DNA of 64,000 nucleotides from Calamus simplicifolius (GCA_900491605.1 UESW01005010.1:186001-250000); one strand, 5' to 3'. Positions 31,204-42,640 are shown, counted from the first letter of the stretch. Program-made: numbers and translations. Notes: generated by a model from the letters alone, not told the origin.

Positions 31204-33906
31204 TACCTCCCGCCGCCTGAGAACTCGACGCCCTCGTCGAGCGGTGCCGGAGGTAGTCCATTATGATGTCCTCAAATTGCCAAAGTGTTGGGCCACGCTC
31301 CCAAGTGGCATCTGACTCATCTTCACCCTCCCAATGGATCAGGAAGTCTGTGCGCCGGTTTAGCTTGCTCTCGCCTACCACGCGATGATCTGCACCCGAT
31401 GGATTTTCTTAGAGAATTCCATCCTGATCAAAGGAGGAGCTCTCTTTGACTGCTTCTGCCCTGGGTCCTCATCTTCATAGTAAGGCTTGAGGAAACTTAC
31501 ATGAAAAGTTGGGTGAATCTTCAGTCTCTCTGGAAGAGCCAACCGATATGCCACACTGCCAATCCGTTCGATCACCACAAATGGTCCATCATACCGCTGG
31601 ATCAGCGCCTTGTGATATTGCCGATTCGTCAACTTCTTCCATATCTGAGGAGTCAGCTTCAACAACACTTTGTCTCCCACTTGGAACTCACGCGGACGCC
31701 TATTCCTGTCGGCATATTTCTTCATCCGGCGTCGCGCCTTCTCAAGGCTCTCTTGCGCTGCCTCGAGGAGCTCTGTTTTGTCCCGTGCCCACCTATATGC
31801 AGCGGGACATTCCCCTTGGTCATTCCTTTGTGCTACCTCCAGTGGATTCATGGGCTGGAATCCCATGCACAATTTGGCTGGACTATGGCCGGTTGAGGAA
31901 GACCGATGCAGGTTGTACGAATATTGAGCAGTGTCGAGAAGGTCTACCCAATTTCTTTGGCTCGCTGTGACAAAGTGCCTTAGGAATTCCTCTAGTAAGG
32001 CATTGACCCTCTCTGTCTGACCATCCGTCTGAGGATGATTTTCCGTGGAAAATTTCAACTCCGACCCCATCAGCTGAAATACGGTCATCCAGAACTTCCC
32101 TGTGAACCGAGCATCCCGATCACTAATGATATCACCCGGGAGCCCGAACACCTTAATTATGTTCCGGAAGAATAAACTGGCTGCTGTTTCTGCTGGACAT
32201 GGGTGGGGCGCTGGTATGAAGACTGCATACTTTGAGAAACGATCCACTACCACAAGTACCGTTCTCATTCCTTCCACCTCAGGAAACCCCGTAATAAAAT
32301 CCATGGAAACCGATGCCCAAGGTTTCTCTGGAATGGGTAAAGGTTGTAGTAATCCGGCCTGTTTTCTCCTTTCAGTTTTGTCCAACTAACACACCATACA
32401 AAGTCCGGACATGGAACTCCACATCTTCACGCATCTTGGGCCAATAGTATGATCGGCTCAGGAGGGCTGTCATCCGTTACTCTCCTGGGTGGCCAGCCCA
32501 ATTTGAGTCATGGATCTCGTGGATGATCTCCCGCCGTAGTCCTCCACCTGCCGGAATGTATAATCTTCGCCCAAGTGCATAAATAAGTCCCTCTTCACAC
32601 CAGAATCTCTTGGACCACCCGCCTCAATCTCTTGGCACAACTTCACATATGCCGAATCTGTGTCTGTCTGCGCCCGAATGCATTGAACCAAATCACCTTG
32701 CAAAATAGTCAAGGCCGTCGCATAGGCCTGCACATCCCTGCAACTGAGTGCATCCGCCACCTGATTGAGTCTTCCCGGACGATGTTGCCAAGTGAAATCA
32801 AACTCCGCAAGGTACTCTTGCCATCGCGCTTTCTTTGGAGTCAACTTGCGCTGAGTGGTAAAGTACGTGTTGGCCATCTGTCACCACAGTGAATTTTGTC
32901 CCAAGAAGATAATGCCTCCAATGTTCCAAACAATGAATAACTGCAGTCATCTCCTTCTCATGCGCTGAATATCGCACCTCTGCGTCTTTCAGCTTTCTGC
33001 TCTCAATGCCACTGGGTGTCCTTCCTGCATTAGAACACCACCAATTGCCCAATTTGAAGCATCCGTCACCACTTCGAATGCTTTGCTGAAGTCAGGGAGT
33101 GCTAGAACTGGTTTAGCTGCCATAGCTTGCTTCAGATCTTCAAACGATTTTTGACACTCAGTCGTCCACTCCCATGTGCTCTCCTTCTTCAGCATATCAG
33201 TAAGGGTTCTTGCGCGCCGCGAATAACCCGCAATAAAGCGATGGTAGTAATTCGCTAATCCCAGAAATGCACGCAGATTAGTAATCCCTCCAGGAACCGG
33301 CCACTCCACTATAGCCTTCACCTTGTCCTGGTCCATCCTAATCCGTCCCTTGCTGATATAATGCCCCAAAAATTTTATCTCCTTTGTTGCGAATGTGCAC
33401 TTCTCCTTCTTGATGAATAGATGATTCTTTCTGAGTGTCTCCAAAACTTGTTGCAGATGAGACACATGCTCCTCCATGGTGTTGCTATAGATCACAATAT
33501 CATCTAGATAAACTACCACGAAGTGATCCAGAAAAGGATACAGCACATCATTCATCAAATTGCAAAAGGTTGCTGGCGCGTTTATTAGGCCAAACGGCAT
33601 CACCCTGAACTCGAATGAACCATATCGCGTCACACATGTGGTCTTTGGCTCATCCCCTTTAGCAATTCGGACTTGCCAATATCCTGATCGCAAGTCCAAC
33701 TTGGAGAAGACCGCAGCGCTAGCTAACCTATCGAACAAGTCACTGGCATTTGGGATCGGATACTTGTTCTTCATAGTCACTTTGTTTAGCGCTCGGTAAT
33801 CCACACACATTCTCAAACTTCCATCTGTCTTCTTTTGGAAAAGGACTGGTGCACCATATGGGGCTTTGGATGGCTGAATCAGTCCTGCATCCAGAAGTTC
33901 GTCAAG
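31184..33906 (-). pseudogene. Pol: RT, RNase H, integrase and chromodomain of the chromovirus
   Basis: It is read on the minus strand. RT (33906-33080) has MCVDYRALNKVT, FSKLDLRSGYWQVRI, MPFGLINAPATF, and YLDDIVIY as catalytic box. RNase H has VTDASNWAIGGVL, then frameshifts near 33000 and 32880, and HRPGRLNQVADALS. Integrase (32385-31375) has MDFITG, SDRDARF and TERVN around the catalytic D, D and E, then a GPF-type module (RYDGPFVVIERIG) and HVSFLKPY. After a frameshift near 31378 the chromodomain reads RRTDFLIHWEGEDESDATWE. The chromodomain identifies a chromovirus, a group thought to use it to choose insertion sites on chromatin. The frame opens after a TAG at 33907. Confidence 0.92.
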
Positions 33907-35769
33907 CTATTTCCTTAGCTCCGCAAGCTCAGCAGGGGCCATTCGATATGGAACCCGTGCAGGAGGTCTAGCCCCTAGCTCAAGTTCTATACGATGGTCT
34001 ATGACTCGTCGAGGAGGTAAAGCCTTTGGTAACTGCTCTGGCATAACATCCTTAAACTCTTGCAGCAACTCCTTAACCTGATTCGGAGCAATGCTTGCAT
34101 CCTCTTGCTGAACTTCAACCATGGCCGCTAAGTAAGTGGGTTGCCCACACCGCAGCCCTTTGTTCATCTGCTTAGCCGACGCCATCTCTGCCTTCCCCTT
34201 CTCCATCGATTGTGAAACTTGAACAGCTTGCACGAAACATGGAGACGCCTCGTCTCCAATCATGATCCCTCTCAGATGAGGAATCAAAGTGGCCTTTGCA
34301 AGAATGAAGAAGTCCATCCCCAAGATGAAATTAAAATCATCCAAATCAACAACCATCAAAGAACATTTTCTCGACCATGCCCCAAGCTCCACATTAGCTT
34401 CGGCCATACCATGCACCGGAGATATGCCTGAATTAACAGCCTTCAACTTGCTGCTGCTGGTCATAATCTGAAGTCCCAACCGCTCTGCTTCTGGCTTTGC
34501 AATGAAATTATTGGTTGCTCCAGTATCCAGCATTGCGCGCACATCCTTACTATTCACCCGCGCTTGCACATACATCAAGCTTCTGGTGTTCGATGAGACC
34601 TTCTCCATAGATATAGAATTAAGTAGTTGAAGAGGTGTCATTTGGGAAGGACCAGCTTCTCCTTGGCTCCCTCCATTGCCAAACTCCTTAGCGATGAGTG
34701 CATTGATAGCTTCGCGCTTCGGGCATTCTCGAGCTAAATGTAGGCCACTGCAGATGTAGCAGCCCCACCTTGGCCGTTGTGGTTGCTGTGTCACTCCTTG
34801 TGGCACAACTGCCTTACGATCACCAGTCTTCTTTTGATCGGCAGCTTTCTTTTGCTGAAACTTCTTCTTACCCCCTTGGGTTTTTGGAGGTAAGGCCTCC
34901 TGGCGCTTGCCTTTATCCTTGGCATTGCCTCCCGAGTTGATCCCGCGGAAATCCACCAATGACTCCGCAGCTGCAATGGCCGAAGGGATGTCCTTCACTC
35001 CCTTCCGTCGAAGCTCGGCCTGGGCCCATCCTTGCAGCCCAGAAAGAAAGTTGAACAACTTATCTTCCTCTGTCATGTTGGAAATATCGAATAGCAGAGT
35101 AGAGAAATCCTTGACATACTCTCTGATACTCCCAGATTGCCGTAGCTTCCTCAGATTTTCCCTAGCAACCCAACTTGTGTTGCAGGGAAGGAATTGCTCC
35201 CTCAATTCCTTCTTGAAGAGTCCCCACGTCTCGATCTTGGGTCGCCCAGCGATGGTGTCCTCGGCGGTCCTGGTTCTCCACCATAGCTTGGCATCTCCTT
35301 CCAAGAACATTGAGGCTTGATCCACCTGATCGCCCTCAGGGACCTTCGCTACACGGAAGTAGGCTTCCAAATCCCAAAGGAAGTTCTCTACCTCTTTTGC
35401 ATTTCGGCTTCCTTCAAAACACTTTGGATCATGGATTCCTGACTTCGACCCGAGTGCATCGCCAATCACAATTGACGGTGAGGTAGGGATGATCTACCTC
35501 AGACGCATCACTTCCTCCTCCAATGCTCGCGATCGAGTCTCCAGACGTTCCTCCATGGCCACATCTGACCTTTGCTTTTGCAGCTGCCTATGCTCGAGGT
35601 CGCTTATCAGCTCTTCATGCGCTTGGAGTAGGTTGGAATGAAACGTCTGCATTGCCGCCAAACGCTCCTCTAACTCCGCGCACTGCGCCACCAAATCAGC
35701 CACGGTCACATTGCCTGGATCTCCCATCATGCCTTCCAGTCGTGTCACGCGCTCTGGCACAGTCACCAT
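33907..35769 (-). pseudogene. Gag and protease of the chromovirus, one internal TAG
   Basis: ATG at 35769 opens an N-terminal coiled coil (VPERVTRLEGMMGD to LETRSRALEEEV). An in-frame TAG at 35494-35496 is followed by a 520-codon frame. That frame has the capsid (KEVENFLWDLEAYFRVAKVP, FLEGDAKLWWRTRTAED, EEDKLFNFLSGLQGW), a lysine-rich linker, the knuckle CYICSGLHLARECPKRE, and the protease (VRAMLDTGATNNFI, FILGMDFFILAKAT). It ends PAELAELRK before a TAG. The frame is otherwise intact, in line with a young copy. Confidence 0.9.
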
Positions 35770-35787
35770 CTTTGCTTGTGAACTAAC

Positions 35788-35803
35788 CTGGCTCTGATAC
35801 CAA
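35788..35803 (-). promoter_or_regulatory. Primer binding site (initiator tRNA-Met) of the chromovirus
   Basis: On the minus strand this reads TTGGTATCAGAGCCAGG just after the 5' LTR end at 35806. It is a perfect TGGTATCAGAGC match. Confidence 0.93.
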
Positions 35804-35805
35804 CT

Positions 35806-36685
35806 TGTCACCGGGTTGTTCTTTTCTATTTCACAACCACGATGATGGCGTTAAGGATTTCTCCCTAACCAGCCTATACCCGTTTTTCACAAAGCACAGA
35901 CAATCAACACATCACAAAGACGAGGTTTACAGGGGAAAACCTTCCCAAGGACAAAGCCCCCAACCAAAGTATAATATATATAACTCTGGATTACAAGATA
36001 TAGCCCGATTCGGCTAGCACTCCTCACGTCCCTAACAAGAGCTCTCAAGTGCCCCAAACCCTGACTTTCCCTTGCACCTCTTGTACAAAGATCTTGCTTG
36101 TCTCGTCGCGTGACGCTCGGGTCTTGCACCCTCCTAGCGCGCACGACTCCGCACCTTGCGGATGCGTTGGCTTGCCAGATGACTCACGCTTGAGCCATCT
36201 TGTCGTGAGGCACGACTACACACCCGCCTGGTGTGCACGGCTTGTGCACCCTCCTGGCGCGCACGGCTCCGCACCGAGAGCCCTCCTGGTGCGGAGCGGG
36301 AGGCAGAGGAGACAACAATGGACACTGCAAGAATCCACAATGGAAACCAGCCCACTGGATTGTTCTCGCTCACCCTCCCCCTCAATATTCCTCCGCAGCG
36401 ACCATTAGAATGCCACCCCGAGGTTTTTTGGGAAACGAGTCACCTTGCGCACCTTCAGCACGGCCATCCTTGGCTAACAAACTTGGGCCTAAGCGCTCCC
36501 GTCTAGACCTGCATGCTGCAGTGCTATCCAGCCTACCTGTCTACACGCGCCACGCATGCCAGGCAGCCGACCTGTGCGCCCCGCGCGCACCATATCACCG
36601 CTCCTACATGTCTGCATGCGCCATGCGTATTCGGCAGTCGGCCTGCACGCCCCATGCGAATCATGTCACCGCTGGGTCAGTGACA
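35806..36685 (-). repeat. 5' LTR of the minus-strand chromovirus
   Basis: 880 bp, paired with 30309-31203. Open frames at 36049-36408, 36231-36506 and 36233-36838 are duplicates of frames in the other LTR and are not genes. Confidence 0.93.
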
Positions 36686-36690
36686 GATGG

Positions 36691-37929
36691 CATGGTGAAA
36701 GGGGTGCCTAGTGCTCAGGGATGGCGTAGGGCGCCGGGCTCACGTGGAGGACTATCGAGGTTGGCCAGTGCATGGCGTGCACAGCCACACGCAGGCTCGT
36801 GCAGGGCGCCAGGCCAGTGGCGAAGTTGTCTCGGCTGAGAGGGCTAAGTGGCGCAGGTAGGCGCGCTAGGGAAGGCACGCACGCAGAAGTCAGCCGGGCA
36901 CAGGTGCACACGGAGCGGAGGCATGCACAGGCGGAGGCACACGCGCCTAAGAGATCGTTGACCGTTTCAATTTTGTGGCGCACAACTCAGAGCAGAGCCT
37001 TATCCAGATGCCAGCGTGGCGGCGCATGGCGGGCACATGGCGGACACGGGTCGAACGTGGCTGGGACGCGGTGCAGACACGGTGGAGCGTGTGGCACAGC
37101 CGGCGCGTGCAGTTTGCGCGCGCGCGTCTTAGCGGCCGGTGCACCCAGTGCATAGTTTCGGAATTTTTGGGGTGCAGAGTTTATCCGACGTCCGCATAAG
37201 GGTGTGGCCGGTTTGCTGAGTGGATAAGCAGATATGGGCCATCAAAGCAAGGCCAATCAAGGGCCAAGATTGGGTGGAAGAGGCTACACATGGATTGGGA
37301 CATGGATCGGTCTTTAACCTTAAATAGAGGACCAAGCTTGAGGCAAAGAGGCATTAAGAAACAGAACCAGCAACCAGAGAAGGTGAACAAGATAGGAGAC
37401 GATCTGATCAACGAAAATCAAATCATGCAGAGGCATCCGAGCAAGCGGGAGCTTTCGGGCAGGCGACATCTAGTGGAGGATGGCTAAGCAGCGCAGTGTG
37501 CGGCCAAATAGGGAGGCTAGGTGCCCACGGTCCGGGCCAAGCAGGCCTGGGCATGGACAGAGTCGGTTAGCACACATAGGCGGTGCGGGTGGGTGCAGTG
37601 AGGTGCCATCAGCGGACTTCTGTGTTTTAAGTGAGGTTGGGGCAGGCACTTGTAAGATTCTTGTAAGGGACAGAGAGGAGTGTTCAGCCAAGGGCCAATC
37701 TCATTGTAATGCCAATCTCATTGTAATTCAAAGTTTCTAGAGAAGCGAATTTTGGTTGGGGAGGTGTTTCTCCTCGTATCTTCTTGTGTTTGGGGAACTT
37801 GTACTTGGGGGTCATATTTCAGTTAGGTAGGCTCGTTAAGGGGACGCCTTTAACACCATCACTGGTAGATACAAGGACCAAGCTTGCAGCAAAGGAACTT
37901 GTGTGTGTCATTTTCCCAGCCCGGTGGCA
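36691..37929 (+). repeat. 3' LTR of the old chromovirus, second part
   Basis: It aligns with 25105-26355, including the GTTTGCTGAGTGGATAAGCA and CTCCTCGTATCTTCTTGTG phrases, and ends CCCGGTGGCA. Confidence 0.85.
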
Positions 37930-38046
37930 TGTGTTCATAAACAAGGTAGGTTCCCACCATAATTCTTAGAAAGGGAGAAACTTCATAGCTAATGGGTAGG
38001 GCTAGTAGTGGGCTAGAGCTAGGCCAGGTCATGGGTTAGACTTTCT
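37930..38046. other. Short flank right of the chromovirus complex
   Basis: Unassigned sequence between the 3' LTR end and the next transposon. Confidence 0.4.
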
Positions 38047-39093
38047 TATTTACAAGGAAAAGTCTTTGTACACCGCCTTCGGTGCAGCAAGTCCTACGTG
38101 GGCTACACTGCTCCTTCTTATTGGTCAACATGAATTCTACATGGCTTAATACGATGGGGTAGGGATACCATCTTAAATTTTAACGTAACATGTATTAATA
38201 CCTATTCAAATTTTTAAAAAAATTGTGTATAGGCAGTAGTGCATGTTTTTTGAATGGGTGTCGTAATTTTATAACTACGTGTTATAAATTTATAACTGGG
38301 ATGTCGTAATTTTTTTTTGCTTTCTGAATGGGTGTCTTAGTTTTATAACTACGGTGTTGTAAGTTTACAACTAGGTGTCATCTTAAATTTTGACATGATA
38401 TGCATTAATACCCATTCAGTTTTTTTTTTTTGAAATTTGTGTATAAACACATTTTCTGAGTGGGTGTCATAATTTTATAAATACGGAAATTTATAACTGT
38501 CAACATTTTTTGACTTTTTTAATGGGTGTCTTAATTTTATAACTATGGTATCGTAAGTTTACAATTGGGGTGTCATCTTAAATTTTGATGTGACATAATT
38601 TTTTTTTTTGGAATTTGTGTACGAGTGAGTGTCATACTTTTATAACTACAGTATCATAAATTTATAACTGGCATGTTGTAAATTTTTTTTGACTTTCTTA
38701 ATTTGTGTCTTAATTTTATAACTACGGTATCATAAGTTTATAACTGGGTATCATCTTAAATTTTGATGTGATGTGCATTAATAACCTTTTTTTAGAATTT
38801 GTGTACAGACACATTTTCTAAATGGGTGTCGTAATTTTATAACTACGGTATCATAAATTTATAATTGGGATATCGTAATTTTTTGGCTTTTTGAAAGGGT
38901 GTCGTAATTTTATAACTATGGTGTCATAATTTTAAAATTGGGATGTCGTAATTTTTTTCATCGAGATGTCATAAAGCTGTCTTAATATTTTTTAATGGAT
39001 GTCATAGGCATGTGAACCAATAAAAAGGGACGATGCAACCCATATAGGACTTGTTGCACCGGATGCGGTGTACAAAGTCGTTTTCTATTTACA
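38047..39093. mobile_element. Non-autonomous inverted-repeat DNA transposon (hAT-size TSD), with internal tandem repeats
   Basis: Terminal inverted repeats of about 65-70 bp lie at 38055-38125 and, inverted, at about 39015-39085. Both contain CTTTGTACACCGC, CGGTGCA, CAAGTCCTA and TTATTGGT. They are flanked by the direct repeat TATTTACA (38047-38054 and 39086-39093), the 8-bp size typical of hAT. Between them lie about four degenerate copies of a 180-210 bp AT-rich unit (TAAATTTTGAYRTGAYATGC near 38172, 38382, 38578 and 38757). No transposase frame is present. Confidence 0.75.
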
Positions 39094-39985
39094 TATCATG
39101 CTTGGGTTCAAAATTGAGACTCATTTTAATTTTGGGCTGAACTCGGGTAGAGGATTGGTTCAGCTCAGGCCTTGCTCAAACCCGAGCCCGAATTAGGCCC
39201 ACTAAATGAGAGAATTGGCTAACAATAACTAGTAAAGTTAATTATCCACTTTAAATTTCATAGTTTTGTTTAGGATTAAAATGACAAATGGTTCTAATAA
39301 CATGTGAAAACTACCTATGCTCTTTCCAGCAATTAGCATACTTTTGAGCATTATTATATTAACTGATTTTATAGCATAGAAAGATATAGCATATAGCAGC
39401 ATTAAAATTAGACTGAAATTGGGCCCTTCGGGCCGACCTACTTTTTGGCCCAAGTGAGCTAAATTTGGGTCGAGTTGATATTTTTGAGCCGGATTCTAAG
39501 CCTTGGCTTAGGCCTGAGCTTCATAAGATTTTTGGGCCTTAGTTAGATCCGAAATGCAATAAAAAAAAAAAAAAAAATCATGTTAGGCTTGCACAAGGAT
39601 GTGGCTTGTTTCAACTTGCCCGATCCTACCAATGGAACTTAATTGCATTTTTCTCCATTGTACATATGTTGAATGCATATATGATCTACTTTCCATAAAA
39701 ATAAGTACAGGGAGGTAAATAGGTTCACCTTGACAGCATCATTTTAATTGGATAACTAATATTATTATATACATAGAAGAAGGACCATTCTGAGTTCTTG
39801 CATGCAATGTGCATGTGATTTTTTAGAAATGAATATTAGAAATCTAAGAATTTGTAATATTTTTTAGAATAAAATCTAAGAATAAATGTCAAAAGGAATA
39901 AATAAATATTTTATAGAAATAAATGCAATTTTAAACATCATTTTATGCTTCAAATATGCTACTTTTTATTAAATAATTGAATTAT
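39094..39985. other. AT-rich non-coding stretch
   Basis: No supported gene. It contains GGGCTGAACTCGGGT and GGGCCTTAGTTAGATCCG-like phrases that recall small plant DNA transposons, and an A18 run near 39558. No boundaries could be set. Confidence 0.5.
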
Positions 39986-40290
39986 CATTACAAGAAAATT
40001 CAGCTTTAGCGATGCCAATTGCGTCGCTAAATGAATTTAGCGATGCAATTTGGGCGTCGCTGCCAACCTTGTCACAACCTGCAATCCGTTGCAATTGCAT
40101 CGCTAAATAGCGACGCCTAGTGATGCCAAAAATTGCATCGCTAATTTACAACTAAATTGCAGTCGTCGTAATTTAACGATGCATTAGTGACGCAAAGTTG
40201 CATTGCAATTTTGCAACTAATTGTGTTGCAAAATTGTAATAAAATATTGCATCGCAATTTTGCAACACCAAGCCAGGCATCGCAAAATTG
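39986..40290. repeat. CACTA terminus and subterminal repeats
   Basis: After the terminal motif, TTAGCGATGC and its inverse GCGTCGCTAA, with variants such as TGCATCGCTAA and GTTGCAATTTTGC, recur at least ten times in both orientations over 270 bp. In En/Spm such motifs bind the TNPA-type protein. Confidence 0.8.
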
Positions 40291-40859
40291 CAACATAAAT
40301 TTTAATTAATTTTTTTAAAAAAATAATTGTGATAAAAAACTTTTGTCGCAATAGCATTGCTAATTAATTTTTTAATAAAATATTAAATATTATAAATTAA
40401 ACCTGCTAATATAATTTCATTGCATTTAAATATTAATCGAAACATTCATCACTCAATTTTAAAAATATATAAAAAAATTAATATTTTAATATTTTAAAAA
40501 TTTTATATACAAAACATAAGAAGTAAAAAAAATACATCAAGAATCTGCACTATCACGATCATGTGAAAGCTCCGAGGCTGGAATGAACCCTGCGACATGA
40601 GGCGAACCAAATCCTGTATCTGACGCATTTGCGCTCTCATGTCTGCAAGCTCCTGCTCAAGGCCTTCTGTGCGTTGGTCGAGCTCCTGCTGATACTCCTG
40701 CTTAAGCTCTCCCGTGCGCTGCTCGAACTCCTGCCGAACCTCTTTCGTAATAGATCTTCGAATGTCGTTTAAATGCTCGGTAGGAATATTGCCAGGATAG
40801 TGCGAACTAAAGCTCTGATGGAAAAAATATCTAAAAGCTTTAGTGCCCAGACCATAGAC

Positions 40860-41941
40860 CCTATGGTTAGGGGTGCAACTTGGGCTCATGAAACTTGGGT
40901 TTCCCTCAACCCTAACCCTAACCCTATTTGTAAAATGTCAACCCTAACCCTAACCCTAAACCTATTTATAAAACCTCAACCCTAACCCTATTTTTAAAAA
41001 TTGGGTTTGGGTTGAGTTTCGGGTTGGAATTCGGGTTGATAGAAAAAAAAAAATGACAATCTGAAACAAACAAGCTAAAGTTTGAAACAAATAAGCTTTA
41101 CATTGTACAAACAAGCTGAAGTTTGAAACAAACAAGCTTCACATTTCAAATTACATGTCTAAAAATATACATCTTTTACATAAGACTAAACAAAAAAAGT
41201 ACATTCTTAAACCAAAACATATCCAAAGTAATCCAAATGTTATATAATATTTTAATAGCCACTATATGCATTGATGAAGTCACCTTTATCCTTCAGAAGC
41301 AGAAAATATTGAGACGATATAAAGAGCAAGTTAGAAGACCACATAAGTATGGTATGAGAGATCTTTTCTAAGTAGCGAGATTGCATTCACCATCCAAAGC
41401 TCTCTAATTTTTACTCATCACCCCTTTCCCAGATGTTTTAGTTTTCTGCTCATCACCTCTTCCTAATGCTTTCATAAAATTTTGGCAAACTTCATATTAG
41501 AAGTTCAAATGTCTCAAAGAAGATAATTAAAAAAATAAAGTTACTAGTTTGGACCACCAACATTATATGATAAAATGCAATGGTTAAAGATATATTGCTC
41601 ATTTTAAAAGGCAATGAAGCTTATGGTGGAATGTTCATACCAAGAATCATCACTTCCACAAAACTATTGTCAGCTCTACATACTTTAAACCTAACAAACA
41701 AGGCTAAATCATCACTTCCACAACACCAGTGGGCCTGCTGTTTGTGGCTTTGTGGGTTCGAATTTTCTCGGGTTTGGGTTGACTGCAACCCTAACCCGGC
41801 CCAAGTTGCAAATCGGTCCAGGTTCAATCCGGATCCTTCGGGTTCGGGTTAAGCAAACTAGAGTTTGAGTAATGCTGCAAATCAGGTTTCGTGGGTCGGG
41901 TTCACGTTGAACCCAGCCCAAGTTGCACCCCTACCTACGAT
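40860..41941. mobile_element. Small non-autonomous hAT-like transposon in the CACTA gene
   Basis: The segment 40868-41933 (1066 bp) starts TAGGGGTGCAACTTGGGCT and ends with the inverse AGCCCAAGTTGCACCCCTA, a perfect 19-bp terminal inverted repeat of the plant hAT style. The flanks CCTATGGT and CCTACGAT match at 6 of 8 positions, as an aged 8-bp TSD would. The interior is AT-rich without a transposase, and has CCCTAA-type repeats near the left end and GGGTTCGGGTT-type repeats near the right end. Confidence 0.8.
40903..40998 (+). repeat. Telomere-like CCCTAA repeats inside the hAT-like element
   Basis: Three short runs of AACCCTAACCCTAACCCTA (about 40903-40925, 40938-40962 and 40977-40994) are separated by ATTTRTAAAA spacers. 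They match the plant telomere repeat as CCCTAA rather than the full CCCTAAA, and lie wholly inside the hAT-like element. Confidence 0.8.
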
Positions 41942-42640
41942 CTCGCGGCTAGGCACCAACAGCTTCCAAAAACATATGTCGACTCTCCTGTGGTGAGAGT
42001 TTGATGGGCGGCCCCCATCAGTGGAGTCGACCTGCGATGCCTGGGACTGAAGCTCCTCAACTCGTGCCTTTGAATTATAAAATCAATAACAAATGAATCA
42101 ATATATGAACCTGAATAAAATTTTAGAAATTAAACAGATACAATGTAAAGCTAATTTCTTACCGCAACCTCTTGTGATAGTGCATCGACCCGGAAACCAT
42201 CCTTTCTGATGCGTGTCGCCCTGAATAGACGAAACTCACCAGGATCTGTGCCCTCCTTCTCATAATAAAAAAGAAGAAAAAATGATATAAATGTAAGTAT
42301 TTGTAAATGGCTAAATTAGTAATTAAATTATTTATGTTTTCTTACCATACGGCATCTGTGCTTCTGAATCGAAATGGATCCCGTAGTGTGACAGGAGAGA
42401 CTCGTGCCATAACCACCCTTCTCGGATCGGCGGTTCATGCTGGTTGATGCGGATCTCTTACGCCAGGCCTCAAACTGCCACACCTCCTGCCAGGCATGCC
42501 AAATACCATCTGGCATATGCACAGGATGCTTACCCAATCTCCTCCAACGATGAAGCATGTCGAAGTATCGGCGTACCGCAAGAGCATTTCATGCTGCCTT
42601 AATGGCATCATGGATGGCAGGGTCCCACGTAAACTTTTTT

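Larger units (their letters stand above)
30304..36690 (-). mobile_element. Nearly complete chromovirus (Ty3/gypsy) on the minus strand
   Basis: LTRs at 30309-31203 (3' for this strand) and 35806-36685 (5') both start TGTCACCGGG and end SGGTSAGTGACA-like on the plus strand. The TSD is GGTGG/GATGG (one mismatch). The gag, protease, RT, RNase H, integrase and chromodomain order is complete. The LTRs differ by a short deletion near 30978-31000 and few substitutions, so this is one of the younger insertions here. Two in-frame TAG codons and about three frameshifts in pol suggest it is no longer active. Confidence 0.93.
14505..37929 (+). mobile_element. Old gag-protease-only chromovirus, split by three nested insertions
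   Basis: Removing the nested insertions leaves a 5' LTR (14505-14590 plus 25105-26355, about 1337 bp), a primer site ACTAGTATCAGAGCC, gag (26396-27480), protease (29353-29760), a GC-rich spacer, and a 3' LTR (30203-30308 plus 36691-37929, about 1345 bp). Both LTRs share CAAGGTGAGGCAYGCAGAC near the start and ACGCCTTTAACRCCATCAC near the end. RT, RNase H, integrase and chromodomain are absent. Gag is closely similar to that of the chromovirus nested in its 3' LTR, so the element is a non-autonomous relative. A clean outer TSD is not visible (GTGTC on the left, TGTGT on the right). Confidence 0.85.
40503..42640 (-). pseudogene. TNPA-like CACTA protein (Transposase_24 type), split by a hAT-like insertion
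   Basis: From 42640 on the minus strand it reads KFTWDPAIHDAIKA and, after a TGA, RYFDMLHRWRRLGKHPV, WQFEAWRKRS, NRRSEKGGYGTSLS and GSISIQKHRCRM. These are the conserved blocks of the plant transposase (Ptta/En/Spm) second-protein family. It continues at 42250-42170 (KDGFRVDALSQEV) and about 42080-41940. After the insertion it resumes at 40867-40503 with VYGLGTKAFRYFFH and a glutamine/glutamate-rich coiled coil. Non-coding AT-rich pieces between blocks are probable introns. It is inactive because of stops and the insertion. Confidence 0.85.

Noticed and set aside
31501..31970. Plus-strand frames of 131 and 153 codons
   Set aside because: They are shadows of the integrase gene, which is clearly encoded on the minus strand.
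30551..36838. Matching frames on the plus strand in two places (30551-31266 and 36049-36838)
   Set aside because: They are the two LTRs of one chromovirus, so any open frame appears twice.
40903..40998. A chromosome end or ancient fusion point marked by CCCTAA repeats
   Set aside because: The repeats are few, are interrupted, use CCCTAA rather than the full plant CCCTAAA unit, and lie wholly inside a small transposon with its own TSD.
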